From a virus: a stretch of 64,000 nt of DNA. The position numbers and the translations under genes are program-made. Where the stretch lies: IMG/VR virus record IMGVR_UViG_3300020201_000458, positions 1-64,000 of that record. The stretch is one strand, 5' to 3'. Numbering within the stretch: the first letter of the stretch is position 1; the number at the start of each line of letters is the position of its first letter. Below the pieces are notes generated by a model, which worked only from the letters and a program-made list of their open reading frames with translations, was not told the DNA's origin and made no database searches. Below, one piece after another: positions 19,301 to 29,456 of this stretch.

Positions 19301-19726
19301 ATGGCTACTAAGCAAGAACTCGAAGTACAAGTCGCAGAATTGCAGAAGCAACTGGCTGATCAAACTCCACATGATGTCGACTTGCTTCAAGCAGAGATCG
19401 AAAATCTGAAGACTGAGCGGGAGCTTCTGGTGGCTGCGATTGCCGACAAGGACGAGGCTAACAAGACCAAAATCGACACTCTCATCAGCGAGTTCGAACA
19501 GACCCGACAGGAAGATGAAGCTGTCTACCAGGGAAAGCTTTCCAATCTCAAAGCAGAGATGACTGCGACTTCCGTTAAATCTGCGATCGCTGGCAACAAT
19601 CAGGTCGTTGTCGATGGGAAAACCCGCGAGATCCTTTTCAAGGACAGCGTTCTTGAATTGGTCGATGCTTGGCGAAAGAAGTTCGTCGACGAGACCGATC
19701 TGGCAGTCGTTATCCGGAAGGTCTGA
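19301..19726 (+). CDS. Coiled-coil protein downstream of the tandem repeats
   Basis: 141 residues with a strong ribosome site (AAAGGAG). Residues 1-90 are a long coiled coil (ELEVQVAELQKQLADQ and onward); the C-terminal 50 residues are a small alpha/beta part. Unknown function; possibly a scaffold or a partner of the nuclease that follows 12 bases later. Confidence 0.72.
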   Translation: MATKQELEVQVAELQKQLADQTPHDVDLLQAEIENLKTERELLVAAIADKDEANKTKIDTLISEFEQTRQEDEAVYQGKLSNLKAEMTATSVKSAIAGNNQVVVDGKTREILFKDSVLELVDAWRKKFVDETDLAVVIRKV

Positions 19727-19738
19727 TCCGGAGAATCC

Positions 19739-20578
19739 TTGAAGGATCGAATCTCATTCAGTGAGTGGATGCTATACCGCAACGGCTGTCAATGGCGGTG
19801 GAAGCTCGATTACCTGGACAAGCTCGGTGGTAAGGCGTACGGTGTTTACATGGACTTTGGTACTTGCGTACACGGAGCCATCGAAAAGCATAGGACCAGA
19901 AAGGACCCGATCTCTTTGAATGAAGCCAAGGATTTCTTCGAGAAGAGTTTCAAGGATACATTTGAGAAGAACAAGACAAAGTATCGAGAGCGTGAACGGA
20001 CGCTAGATATCGAAGATTTCGTCCTGGCTGGCAAACGGATCTTGGATCACTTGGTCCAGTGCATCGAGTTGACATCGGCCGATGTCGTGTACAACGAGCA
20101 CGAACTCCTACTTCCCATGGATAGATCTGACTCCATTCAGATCAACTTCAAGGGATTCATCGACATGGTCATCAAGACCAAGGACAAGCTTGGGAAGACG
20201 ATCCTGTACATCGTCGACTTCAAGACGTGCTCCTGGGGGTGGGACGGTGACAAGCGACAAGATCGTGATCTTCATTCCCAACTTTTTCTGTATAAACACT
20301 TCCTCTGCAAGAAGTTCAACTTGGATCCTAAACAGGTCAGGACAGCCTTCGTGTTGCTTAAGCGTCGTCCTTCCAAGAATACTTGTGCCGTGGAGTTCTT
20401 CCCCGTCAGCGCAGGTCCTGTCAGTGTCCAGCGGGCACTTGACAACCTGAATTCAGACCTAACTGATATGAACGAGCGGTTGGAGACGAATACTCTTGCG
20501 AAGAATCGTAAGCAATGTACTAACGAGTACGGAGACGTTTGTCCCTACTACAAAACCGAACACTGCCATGGTGAATGA
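19739..20578 (+). CDS. Cas4/RecB-type PD-(D/E)XK nuclease with likely Fe-S cluster
   Basis: 279 residues from TTG. Motifs in order: Cys17 (NGCQWR), His45 (GTCVHG), Asp142 (GFIDMVI), Asp160-x-Lys162 (IVDFKT), and Gln181/Tyr185 (SQLFLYKHF). A C-terminal Cys trio (KQC, DVC, EHC) with Cys17 matches the iron-sulfur 'staple' of Cas4/AddB-type nucleases. These enzymes resect DNA ends in recombination or replication. The phage IscU may help load its cluster (inference). No cas1/cas2 or CRISPR array nearby. Confidence 0.85.
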   Translation: MKDRISFSEWMLYRNGCQWRWKLDYLDKLGGKAYGVYMDFGTCVHGAIEKHRTRKDPISLNEAKDFFEKSFKDTFEKNKTKYRERERTLDIEDFVLAGKRILDHLVQCIELTSADVVYNEHELLLPMDRSDSIQINFKGFIDMVIKTKDKLGKTILYIVDFKTCSWGWDGDKRQDRDLHSQLFLYKHFLCKKFNLDPKQVRTAFVLLKRRPSKNTCAVEFFPVSAGPVSVQRALDNLNSDLTDMNERLETNTLAKNRKQCTNEYGDVCPYYKTEHCHGE

Positions 20579-20579
20579 G

Positions 20580-21908
20580 ATGACAGAGAAGAAAAAGATC
20601 ATGATGTTGTGTGACCACCCTCTCGTCCCAAGCGGTGTTGGTACCCAGGCGCGGTACCTGATAGAAGGTCTGCTCGCCACTGGCAAGTACAAGTTCCACG
20701 TCTTTGGTGGCGCCATGAAACACCCTGACTACAGGGAACAGAGGGTATCCCCTGACAAGTTCGGTGATGATGGTTGGATCATCGTCCCTGTCGATGGATA
20801 CGGGGACAAAGAACGACTCCGTGCAGCCATTGCGAAGGAGAAGCCTGATCTACTTCTTCTCTTCACTGATCCGCGACAGTTTGTGTGGGTCTGGGAGATG
20901 GAGGATGAGATCCGTCCCATCTGCCCGATCGCTTACTGGCATGTCTGGGACAACGATCCCACACCGAAGTACAACAAGGTCTTCTATGATTCGACAGACC
21001 TCTTGGTCCCCCTGTCTCTCAAGACGTACGGGATCCTTCAAGACATGAAACACCCAAACTTCAAGTACATTCCGCACGCCGTCTCATCAGAGCTCTTCAA
21101 ACCTCTGGACGAGGTGGAATGTCAGAAGTTCAAGCGTGGTCGTTTTGGTCCTCACGCCGATAAGAAATTCATCGTCTTCTGGAACAATCGCAATGCCAGG
21201 CGGAAGATGACAGGAGACGTGGTCGCCGTTTTCGCCAAGTTTGCCGAAAAGGTCGGTAAGGAGAATGTGGCCCTCGCGATGCACACAGTCGTGAATGATC
21301 AGGAAGGACAAAACATCGTAGAGGTTGCAAGGTGCTTTGACATCGAAAAGAATCTGATTATCTCAGAGGAACGCTGTCCACCAGATGTTTTGAATGGTTT
21401 CTACAATGCATGTGATATCACCATGAACATTGCCAATAACGAGGGGTTTGGCCTCTCGACTCTTGAATCCCTGATGGCCGGGTCTCCAGTGTTGCTCCAG
21501 ATGACGGGTGGTCTCCAGTTCCAGATTGGAAACTGGTGGGACGGAGTGAAGGACTTCACCGATCAGGACAAGCTGACTGAGATGGCTAAGAGGTTGTACA
21601 AGTCAAAGGGTGCCAACTTCTATGGTATTCCAGTCTTTCCTGCCTCACGATCTTGTACTGGATCACAACCGATTCCGTATATTTACGACGACCGTGTCTC
21701 GCACGAAGATGTTGTCAAGGGACTTATCCAACTTTACGAGATGGGACGTGAAAAACGACGTGAACTTGGGAAGGCTGGCAGTGTTTGGGCGGAGAAAACT
21801 TTCAACATGGCTAAGATGATCTCTGATTGGGACAGCGTGTTGTCGGAAGAGATAAGTAGGTCAGAGGCACGCAAGACCCGGTCGTCACTTCGGGTCGTCG
21901 GAATCTGA
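20580..21908 (+). CDS. GT4-type glycosyltransferase
   Basis: About 442 residues; ATG 20580 chosen (alternative ATG 20568 in frame). GT-B fold: N-terminal PSGVGTQARYLIEGLL and C-terminal EGFGLSTLESLMAGSPV, the E-x7-E-type donor-binding motif of family 4. It transfers a sugar from a nucleotide donor. First gene of the carbohydrate cassette, overlapping or abutting the nuclease stop. Confidence 0.86.
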   Translation: MTEKKKIMMLCDHPLVPSGVGTQARYLIEGLLATGKYKFHVFGGAMKHPDYREQRVSPDKFGDDGWIIVPVDGYGDKERLRAAIAKEKPDLLLLFTDPRQFVWVWEMEDEIRPICPIAYWHVWDNDPTPKYNKVFYDSTDLLVPLSLKTYGILQDMKHPNFKYIPHAVSSELFKPLDEVECQKFKRGRFGPHADKKFIVFWNNRNARRKMTGDVVAVFAKFAEKVGKENVALAMHTVVNDQEGQNIVEVARCFDIEKNLIISEERCPPDVLNGFYNACDITMNIANNEGFGLSTLESLMAGSPVLLQMTGGLQFQIGNWWDGVKDFTDQDKLTEMAKRLYKSKGANFYGIPVFPASRSCTGSQPIPYIYDDRVSHEDVVKGLIQLYEMGREKRRELGKAGSVWAEKTFNMAKMISDWDSVLSEEISRSEARKTRSSLRVVGI

Positions 21909-21917
21909 GGATAACAT

Positions 21918-22859
21918 ATGCCAGGAATTGCTGTCTTAGGTGGTGCGGGTTTCATCGGATCAAACCTCGTCGATGAACTGCTCGTTCAGGGTCACGAGGT
22001 GACTGTACTCGACAACTTCTCAGAAGGCAGACTGGAGAATCTCGAGAGGTGGAGGGGAAATCCGAAGCTTGAGGTCGTAAGGGGCGACATCAGGGAGTTC
22101 TCCCAGGTTCGACGGGCTGTTGACCACAAGGAGTGGGTCTTCCACCTTGCTGCCATGAGTCGCATTCAACCATCCATCACGGATCCACTGCTAGCTTTCA
22201 GCCAGAACGTCATGGGAACAGCGAATGTACTGGAAGCGTGTAGGCAGGGCGGAGTGAAGCGGGTCGTCTACTCCGCGTCCTCCTCAGCTTATGGTCTAAA
22301 AAATCCACTCCCAAATAGGGAGGACATGCCGACAGATTGTCTCAACCCGTACTCACTTTCCAAGAAGAACGGTGAAGAGCTAATGGACCTGTACGGAAAA
22401 TTGTACGGTCTTTCTACAGTCTCTCTCAGGTACTTCAACGTTTACGGACCTCGTCACCAGGAAGAGGGAAATTACGCGACAGTGATTGCGATCTTCCGTC
22501 GACAGAAGAGGATGGGACAGAAGTTGACCATTGTTGGAGACGGCGAACAACGTCGTGACTTCACGTTCGTCGGTGATGTTGTCCGGGCCAACATGCTAGC
22601 GGCCATGAATAGGGACGTCACTGGGATCGTGAATATAGGTACGTGTCAGAACCACAGTATCAACGATCTTGCCAAGATGATTGGTGGCGAGACGACCTTT
22701 ATCCCGGCACGACAGGCAGAGGCAAGGGAAACGTTGGCCGATAACACCCGAGCTCGTACGGTCCTGGGATGGACGCCACAAGTAGAACTGGCCAGTGGAT
22801 TGGCTGTAGTTGAAGCCTACGAGAAAAGAAATCCACCAGGACTGATCACGCTCGTCTGA
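21918..22859 (+). CDS. NAD-dependent sugar epimerase/dehydratase (extended SDR)
   Basis: 313 residues. Rossmann motif GGAGFIGSN at the N-terminus, SASSSAYG with the catalytic Ser region, and YSLSK as the Tyr-x3-Lys pair. Closest in pattern to UDP-glucose 4-epimerase and related enzymes, so it interconverts a nucleotide sugar. The exact substrate cannot be read. Confidence 0.88.
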   Translation: MPGIAVLGGAGFIGSNLVDELLVQGHEVTVLDNFSEGRLENLERWRGNPKLEVVRGDIREFSQVRRAVDHKEWVFHLAAMSRIQPSITDPLLAFSQNVMGTANVLEACRQGGVKRVVYSASSSAYGLKNPLPNREDMPTDCLNPYSLSKKNGEELMDLYGKLYGLSTVSLRYFNVYGPRHQEEGNYATVIAIFRRQKRMGQKLTIVGDGEQRRDFTFVGDVVRANMLAAMNRDVTGIVNIGTCQNHSINDLAKMIGGETTFIPARQAEARETLADNTRARTVLGWTPQVELASGLAVVEAYEKRNPPGLITLV

Positions 22860-22870
22860 CTGGAGAGACA

Positions 22871-25800
22871 ATGCAGAAGCTTCTTTTTTGGGGACCCGTA
22901 CTCACTGCTTCTGGGTACGGTGAACATGCTCGTCAACTCCTTCGATGTATTCTTGACTCCGGGAAGTTCGATGTCAGTGTATGTGGAGTGAAGTGGGGTC
23001 ACTGCTCCTTTCTGACTGGTGGCGACGAATTCATCGACAAGATTCGGGCGTTGGTACAGAAGTACGAGGTTGAGAAATCGAGTAACCAACAATATGATGT
23101 CTCAATACAGGTAACGATCCCGAATGAGTTCCAGAAGCTTGGACGTGTAAACATCGGTGTCACAGCCGGTATCGAGGTCGATCGGGTCTCTCCCGAATGG
23201 ATCAAGAAGGCCAACGAAGTCTGTGACCTGGTTGTTGTTCCATCCAAGCACTCAGCCCAGACGTTTGGGAGCGTTATCTACAAGGACCAGAGTGGCCAGG
23301 AGCTACGGCTCCAGAAACCGTTATTGATCGCCGCCGAAGGGTTTGACGCAGCTATTTTCAATACCACGCCGGACGAGAACGACGGACTGGGAGTGGATCT
23401 CGAAGCCGACTTCAATTTTCTCTCAGTCGGACTTGGTCTTGACAAGGGGATGGAGGAGGATCGCAAAAATATCAGCGGTCTCGTCAAGTGGTTCTGCCAG
23501 ACGTTCGCAGGCGATGAGCGTGTCGGTCTTGTTCTCAAGACGAACATGGTTAACAGCTCTCTCATGGATTTCGAGACGGCCAAGAGTCGGATCTCTCAGA
23601 TTAAGGCATCCACCGGTTGTGGACCTTTTCCGAGGATCAAACTCATTCACGGGCGTCTTTCCAAGAAGGAATTGGCAAATCTGTACCGTCATCCGAAGGT
23701 CAAGGCGTACGTTACCACGACCCACGGTGAAGGCTTTGGTCTCCCGACGATTGAGGCTGCAGCCTGTGGTCTTCCTGTGATCGCCACCAATTGGTCTGGT
23801 CACCTTGACTTTCTCCACTCTCCTGATGGAAAGAGAAAGTTCGTCCCTCTTGAATTCGACCTGAAGGAGATCCCTAAATCTTCCGTCTGGCCGGGAGTGA
23901 TGGAACAGGGAACCCGGTGGGCTTGCGTCAAGGAAGAAGATTTCCAGAATAAGATGAAGAAGGTATTTCTTAGCATCGAGAAGCCTAAGGAATGGGCTAC
24001 AGAGCTCGCAGCTCAATTGGCTGAGTCTCACGACGAGAGAAAGCTAGGAATTCAGTTCGTTTCCGCGATTGAACAGTTCCTGCGGGAGACTTCGAATGGT
24101 CCTAACTCCCAAAAGGTGAACGACCCGTGTGAGGTCAAGAGACGTCTACGAGAGCAGCTTCAGATTCCAGATGGAAAGAAGACACTCCTGTTCACGATGC
24201 CGATGTCGGCTGGCGACGTTTTCATGGCGACCGCAGTGGTCGATTCTCTCAACAAGAAGTTTCCAGAGCATCTGATCCTATTCGCCACTGATCCGAAGTA
24301 TGCTTCCATCCTGAAGGACAACCTGAAGATCTTCAAGATCATTCACTTTGATAATTGGATGACGAACATCACCTTCTGTGAATCTGTGTTCGATGAAGTC
24401 TACACTCCGAACCTCGCGATCCAAACAGTTCAATCAAACTGGGTGCATGGTGGAAAGGGACGTCTACTCGGTTATGAGATGGCCGCCCAGTGTCAGGTCG
24501 AGTTCGGCGACTACTTCATCAAGACTGAGCCGCTCTTCGAACCACTTCCGACGGAGAAGTACGTCGTCTTCCACCCGGGATCTGGAAAGGGTCAGTGGGA
24601 AGCTCGGAACTATCGTCACTGGCGGAAGGTCATCAGGAATCTCAAGAAGTCCGTCGACATCACGATTGTCCAGGTCGGTCTCGAGGACGATCCTGCCTAC
24701 GAGGGGTGCGTCGACCTGAGAGGTAAGACGACATACAACCAGTTAGCTATGGTGGTCCAGAACGCATCGTGCGTCCTCGGGATCGACTCTGTAACCATGC
24801 ACATGGCTGCAGCCTTCGGAACTCCCCACGTGGCCCTGTTTGGAAGTTCGTACTCTACCTCGACAGGGCCGGTCATTAAGATCAAGAAAGACAAGCCGTG
24901 GAGTTGCCTGCTCGAGACGACTAATCGGATGGGATGTGAGAAGGCATGCTACAAGTACCAGTGTGTTGTAGATCGTGAAAGCCCGTGTGTCAACGAGATC
25001 GATCCCAAGATGGTCGTCTCCTACGCGCTAGAAATGCTTTCACAGAACGTGACTCAGCTATCACCTGAGGCTGTGAAGTGGGACGACTGCCATCCGAAGA
25101 TCGCCGGATACACCCACGTCTTCAATGCGGAGACCCACGGGTTCCCATATGTCGAATCGATCAGTTCTATGTTGGGGTTCTGCGACGAGGTGATCGTTGT
25201 CGATGGCGGATCGACCGATGGGACTCTCGAGAAGATCAAGGCGCTCGGAAACGACAAGATCAAGATCTTCGACCGGGTATGGGACTGGAACGAGCCGGGC
25301 ATGGACGGTATGCAGAAGGCGTTCGGCCGGGCCATGGCCACAGTCGGTCCCGACGACTTCCTCTGGCAGCAGGATGCTGACGAGGTGGTCCACGAGGAAG
25401 ACTACGAGAAGGTCCGGAAGATGGCCGAGAGATTCCCAACGGGAGTCGACCTGGTCCACCTGCCGGTCGTGGAGCTCTGGGGAGTCAAGGACAACGTCCG
25501 GATCGATAGACACTCGTGGAAGTGGCGCATGAGCCGGAATAACTTCAGAGTTACACACGGCATCAACGGCCCAGCGCGAGTGTTCGACGAGAAGACTGGA
25601 CGGACCTACGCCAAGAAAGGTCAGAGCGACGGTTGTGAATACGTCGATATCATGACCAACGACCACATTCCGCACAAGGGCTTTTATTCTCAGGAGCTCG
25701 AGAATCTTCGGCAGACGAACCCAGATGAGTACGGGAAAAACATGAACCGGATCTTCAAGGAAATGCCGTCCATCTTCCACTACTCATGGGCCAACCTGCC

Positions 25801-26128
25801 ACGGAAGATCAGAAATTTCAAGGCATTCTGGAACAAGTGCTGGTCCAACCTGTACAATGATCCGAACCCAATTGATCGCTTCCCTGATGTACAAACGGAT
25901 GATGACGTGATAAAAAAGGCGAAGGAGCTCTTCACCCGCGGTGGTGAGCATGGACAAGCCAAGACATTCCTCCTCGAGAGGACCAATCCCTCCTCGATGA
26001 CCGAATGGCTAAATAGGATGGGGAAGGAGTACGAAAATGCCGCTCGTGGACCTATTCATAACGACGAAGGATCGGCCGCATCTTCTCAGGAAGTCCTTGG
26101 AATCCCTGGTCCAGTGCACGGACGGTAA
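22871..26128 (+). CDS. Three-domain glycosyltransferase (GT4 + GT9 + GT2)
   Basis: 1085 residues. Domain 1 (1 to about 410) is GT4-like, with TTHGEGFGLPTIEAAACGLP. Domain 2 (about 430-715) is GT9/heptosyltransferase-like: MPMSAGDVFMATAVVDSL, VVFHPGSGKG, and SVTMHMAAAFGTPHVALFG. Domain 3 (about 735-1085) is GT2-like: VIVVDGGSTDGTLEKI with the metal-binding QQDADEVV. One polypeptide could build three successive linkages. Such a GT4-GT9-GT2 fusion is unusual. Its last 92 bases overlap the next gene. Confidence 0.88.
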   Translation: MQKLLFWGPVLTASGYGEHARQLLRCILDSGKFDVSVCGVKWGHCSFLTGGDEFIDKIRALVQKYEVEKSSNQQYDVSIQVTIPNEFQKLGRVNIGVTAGIEVDRVSPEWIKKANEVCDLVVVPSKHSAQTFGSVIYKDQSGQELRLQKPLLIAAEGFDAAIFNTTPDENDGLGVDLEADFNFLSVGLGLDKGMEEDRKNISGLVKWFCQTFAGDERVGLVLKTNMVNSSLMDFETAKSRISQIKASTGCGPFPRIKLIHGRLSKKELANLYRHPKVKAYVTTTHGEGFGLPTIEAAACGLPVIATNWSGHLDFLHSPDGKRKFVPLEFDLKEIPKSSVWPGVMEQGTRWACVKEEDFQNKMKKVFLSIEKPKEWATELAAQLAESHDERKLGIQFVSAIEQFLRETSNGPNSQKVNDPCEVKRRLREQLQIPDGKKTLLFTMPMSAGDVFMATAVVDSLNKKFPEHLILFATDPKYASILKDNLKIFKIIHFDNWMTNITFCESVFDEVYTPNLAIQTVQSNWVHGGKGRLLGYEMAAQCQVEFGDYFIKTEPLFEPLPTEKYVVFHPGSGKGQWEARNYRHWRKVIRNLKKSVDITIVQVGLEDDPAYEGCVDLRGKTTYNQLAMVVQNASCVLGIDSVTMHMAAAFGTPHVALFGSSYSTSTGPVIKIKKDKPWSCLLETTNRMGCEKACYKYQCVVDRESPCVNEIDPKMVVSYALEMLSQNVTQLSPEAVKWDDCHPKIAGYTHVFNAETHGFPYVESISSMLGFCDEVIVVDGGSTDGTLEKIKALGNDKIKIFDRVWDWNEPGMDGMQKAFGRAMATVGPDDFLWQQDADEVVHEEDYEKVRKMAERFPTGVDLVHLPVVELWGVKDNVRIDRHSWKWRMSRNNFRVTHGINGPARVFDEKTGRTYAKKGQSDGCEYVDIMTNDHIPHKGFYSQELENLRQTNPDEYGKNMNRIFKEMPSIFHYSWANLPRKIRNFKAFWNKCWSNLYNDPNPIDRFPDVQTDDDVIKKAKELFTRGGEHGQAKTFLLERTNPSSMTEWLNRMGKEYENAARGPIHNDEGSAASSQEVLGIPGPVHGR

Positions 26129-26768
26129 TCTATTCCGTCTGACGATCGTCGCTGACGGTCATCACAACGCGACCAGCGAAGTCCTCAGAGAATTTGAACA
26201 GCTGTGGGATCATAAGATTGAGCATGCCATCTGCCAAGGTCTTGGACCCTCGATCAATCAGGCCCTCGCATATATCAATGCAAATAAACCATGGGACATA
26301 ACTCCGTCACCTCTGACCGTTTACGTTCAGGATGATGTGCAGTACTCCAGGGGATGGCTGGAGAAACTTTCCCAGAAGTTTCTCCAGCTCGAACGACCGT
26401 TGAACCTCGGATTTGCTTCGGGGATCGAATGCATTGAGCATCCTGTCAAGAAAGACATCGGTAACGGGATGGTTACCAAAGATTGGATCAGGGCCACTTG
26501 TATGATGGCCCGTCACGATTATTGGATGTCCATGTGGCCAATTCCCAGGATCGATCCTGAGACGGGGCGAGAGCGCGGTCGTCCTCACGATGGCCTGGGA
26601 AGTTCGGTCGATTGGTGGTTCATCAGAAATGCTGTCAACTCTGTTTGTAAGACTAGTCGGACGAATCTCGTCATTCCAGGTTTACTCCAACATATTGGTT
26701 ACAAGGAATCGACGTGGTTGAAGAGAGATCTCCCCGAGTCTAATTCTGACAAGGAGAAGATGAAATGA
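26037..26768 (+). CDS. GT2-family glycosyltransferase
   Basis: 243 residues. ATG 26037 has GGAAGGAG eight bases upstream although it lies inside the preceding gene. The N-terminal LFITTKDRPHLLRKSLESL and the VYVQDDVQY (Asp-Asp metal site) are GT2/GT-A features. Short for the family, so probably only the catalytic domain. Confidence 0.82.
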   Translation: MPLVDLFITTKDRPHLLRKSLESLVQCTDGNLFRLTIVADGHHNATSEVLREFEQLWDHKIEHAICQGLGPSINQALAYINANKPWDITPSPLTVYVQDDVQYSRGWLEKLSQKFLQLERPLNLGFASGIECIEHPVKKDIGNGMVTKDWIRATCMMARHDYWMSMWPIPRIDPETGRERGRPHDGLGSSVDWWFIRNAVNSVCKTSRTNLVIPGLLQHIGYKESTWLKRDLPESNSDKEKMK

Positions 26769-27796
26769 GACAGATCATTTTGATCTCGTATACTTCTCTG
26801 AATGCGGGTGGTGGCGTTCCACGTTGGAACCGTGACTTTGTTGCAGGATTTCCTGGAACTAAACACTATTCATGGGATGACATCCCGAAAGCTCCATTGG
26901 GCGTCCAGAACGAATGGGATGGAGCCTTTGCTCTCAACATGTGGTTGCATCTGACAAAGAAGGTGTCAAAGGACGACATCATCATCTCTGATGGCTTTTG
27001 GGGAGAACGACTGAGCGACCTGGGTTACAACGTCATTTCGATCGCTCATGGCATCTGGAGCCACCTGACCAAAGACGATGTAGACGCTGGGAAGGATCCT
27101 GAGTTTCCTTTCCACAATGCCGTCCAGGTAAAGCACCGTCATGATCATCTGGCCCGTGGTGGGAAGATCGTCGCTGTCTCCAGGTTCATCCAGGAGCAGA
27201 TGAAGCTCCAGTGGGGTTTTGAATCGAGTGTGATCAACAACGCCATCGATCTCGACAAGTGGAAAAGGCCGGTAGCTCGGATGCCGAACTGGACAGACTC
27301 GCGTCTGGTCATCCACGGGGTCACGACTGCCAACAAGGGTTTCGATCACATCGAAGCTGTTAAGAAGGCTCTACCAAACGACGACGTCTGGCTTCTGGAT
27401 GAGGCTGCCGAAAAGCTCGAACTATCAAAGGTCGACGCCCTCGCTAATGCCGATCTTGTCGTCCAACCATCTGCGTACGAGGGCAACAGCTATTTTGTAC
27501 TAGAGACTATGGCATGCGACGTCCCTATCGTAGCATACAACGTTGGTCTTCTTCACTCTATCTCAGTGATAGCAAAGGAGAATGGAATCGAAGCGTGTGT
27601 TGGGGCGATCATTGACAGGAAGTATCGTCGACCAGAAGAAACGGCAAAAGTTGCTAGCTTTATCCTGGACTCCGTCTGTCGTGATCGGAGTACGTATAAC
27701 CCGAGGCAGGTATCCGAGCTGTTCTCGGTGAAAAGATTCCACGAGCAGTGGCGAGAGTACCTGGAGGACTATGAGCGTAATATTACGAGTCGATGA
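26765..27796 (+). CDS. GT4-type glycosyltransferase
   Basis: 343 residues, ATGA-coupled to the preceding gene. Features: N-terminal AGGGVPRWNRDF, KIVAVSRFIQEQM at the domain linker, and C-terminal PSAYEGNSYFVLETMACDVP, the GT4 donor motif. Cytoplasmic. Overlaps the next start by 26 bases. Confidence 0.83.
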   Translation: MRQIILISYTSLNAGGGVPRWNRDFVAGFPGTKHYSWDDIPKAPLGVQNEWDGAFALNMWLHLTKKVSKDDIIISDGFWGERLSDLGYNVISIAHGIWSHLTKDDVDAGKDPEFPFHNAVQVKHRHDHLARGGKIVAVSRFIQEQMKLQWGFESSVINNAIDLDKWKRPVARMPNWTDSRLVIHGVTTANKGFDHIEAVKKALPNDDVWLLDEAAEKLELSKVDALANADLVVQPSAYEGNSYFVLETMACDVPIVAYNVGLLHSISVIAKENGIEACVGAIIDRKYRRPEETAKVASFILDSVCRDRSTYNPRQVSELFSVKRFHEQWREYLEDYERNITSR

Positions 27797-28421
27797 CTTC
27801 CCAGGTACGAAGCCTGAAGAATTCTGGAAACACAATCTGGATAACTTCAAGCTGTTCGATGCGGTGTTGGAGAAGTACGTCGATGAATATGTCCTTGGTG
27901 TAATCCCGAAATACACGACAGAAGAGATGATTCGTTACCTGGAGCAGAATGACAAGATCAGGGTCGCCCTCCACGGTGTGGAACACAATGAACGGTTTCC
28001 CAATGAATTCAGACCGTGGGAGACCACCGAACAGATCTTCAACAAACTTGTATCTGCCAGACAACCTTTCCAGAAGTGTAACGGCGCGCTCGATGTGGTT
28101 GACTACATCCCTCCGCACAACGTCATAGACATGAAGACAGTCGATGCTCTGAAGTTGGCTGGATTCAAGAGAATTTATGGAGGGCCCGGATCTGATGAAC
28201 ACGTAATCTGGCATGCCAAGGACGTGGGATTGAAGTTCGACTACAGCCAGTGGCCGTACTGGTATGGACGTTCAGATGAACTACTGAACCGAGACAAGGC
28301 TCATCTCATGATCAACAGCAATCCTGATCGTGTCGTGACATTGCATTGGCCGTGGGAATGGAACATCGGACTTGATAACCTCGAAAGGTTCCTCGAGGAG
28401 ATCAAGGGAGTACTACGTTGA
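27771..28421 (+). CDS. Polysaccharide deacetylase-like protein
   Basis: 216 residues. ILRVDDFPGTKP at the N-terminus, VALHGVEHNERFP (His pair) and YIPPHN resemble the metal site of NodB/DUF2334-type deacetylases (Asp-Asp plus two His). These remove acetyl groups from sugars. Not every catalytic residue can be confirmed by eye. Confidence 0.7.
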   Translation: MSVILRVDDFPGTKPEEFWKHNLDNFKLFDAVLEKYVDEYVLGVIPKYTTEEMIRYLEQNDKIRVALHGVEHNERFPNEFRPWETTEQIFNKLVSARQPFQKCNGALDVVDYIPPHNVIDMKTVDALKLAGFKRIYGGPGSDEHVIWHAKDVGLKFDYSQWPYWYGRSDELLNRDKAHLMINSNPDRVVTLHWPWEWNIGLDNLERFLEEIKGVLR

Positions 28422-29455
28422 AAAAAACTCTCTTCATAGATGCCAGAAAGGGCGGAGACTTCACTCTGGACGCGGTCTGGGCTGGGTTGGTAGATCGCAA
28501 TGGCTTTGAGAACATGATAGACTGGCCACCCTCCGAGAAGCACAGAGAGGGTATCCCGACGGTGACTGGAGATGTAGAACGCGATTACGGTGCAGAGCGG
28601 AGGTCCCTGTGCTACACGTCAGACCACGGACGGCTCCGCAACTACGATGCTCCGCAGATCAACGAACTCATCAAGTCTGGACAGATTGAGAGGATCTTCA
28701 TCGATGAACGAGAAGAATCGTACGTCCTCTACCTCCAACTGGTAGCCCGCTACTACGACATCCCGGTCGTGGTTGTGGCCGGTCACGATCGATTCTTGAA
28801 CACTATCCCGCAGCTTCACAAGTACTATGACAAGAACCTAGAGAAGATTTTTATGGACAATTGGCGTCCCGAATACAATTCGTCTTCTGGTGTTTGCCCG
28901 ATGTCATATGCCACAAATTTTGATCATCTATGGGATGTGTCAGAGAGGGATTCACTGCTGAATGATAAGGTGTACGACATCTGCTTCACGGGTTATAATA
29001 GCCACGGAGATAGAGGGAAGATCATCGACCACCTTGTCGAGAAGTACGGGGAGAAGGGTAACTGCCTCTTCGTAGAGAAGAGACCCAACACGATGGAATG
29101 TTTCTTACCAAAGCGGGAGTACTTCAAGAAGATCGCCAAGTCCAGAGTCTGTCTCAATCTCAGGGGCGCGGCCGAGTGTGGGAAGGCCCTGAGGTTCTAT
29201 GAGATTCCCTATGTTGGTTCGTACATGCTCTCCCAGAGGGACCAGGCAAACCAAGTCATGCCTTTCATCTCTCGTATCCACTGCGACTACTTCACGAACA
29301 TCGAAGAGATGGACGCGATGATCAAATGGGCCTTGGATAATCCAGTCGAACGGGAAGAGATCGCACGTTGGGGTTATAGGTACGCGATGGAACACCACAC
29401 TGCCCGGGCTCGTGTCGATCACATGTACTACAACCTTCGGAATGACTGGGACTGA
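28418..29455 (+). CDS. CgeB-like glycosyltransferase family protein
   Basis: 345 residues from TTG (overlapping the previous stop). The C-terminal block SRVCLNLRGAAECGKALRFY, followed by IPYVGSYML, resembles the donor site of CgeB/spore-maturation-type GT-B transferases. The N-terminal half is predicted alpha/beta. The substrate cannot be read from sequence. Confidence 0.7.
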   Translation: MKKTLFIDARKGGDFTLDAVWAGLVDRNGFENMIDWPPSEKHREGIPTVTGDVERDYGAERRSLCYTSDHGRLRNYDAPQINELIKSGQIERIFIDEREESYVLYLQLVARYYDIPVVVVAGHDRFLNTIPQLHKYYDKNLEKIFMDNWRPEYNSSSGVCPMSYATNFDHLWDVSERDSLLNDKVYDICFTGYNSHGDRGKIIDHLVEKYGEKGNCLFVEKRPNTMECFLPKREYFKKIAKSRVCLNLRGAAECGKALRFYEIPYVGSYMLSQRDQANQVMPFISRIHCDYFTNIEEMDAMIKWALDNPVEREEIARWGYRYAMEHHTARARVDHMYYNLRNDWD

Positions 29456-29456
29456 A

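Noticed and set aside
25061-25780. Long minus-strand frame inside the large glycosyltransferase
   Set aside because: A shadow of the strongly coding + strand; no ribosome site or domain.
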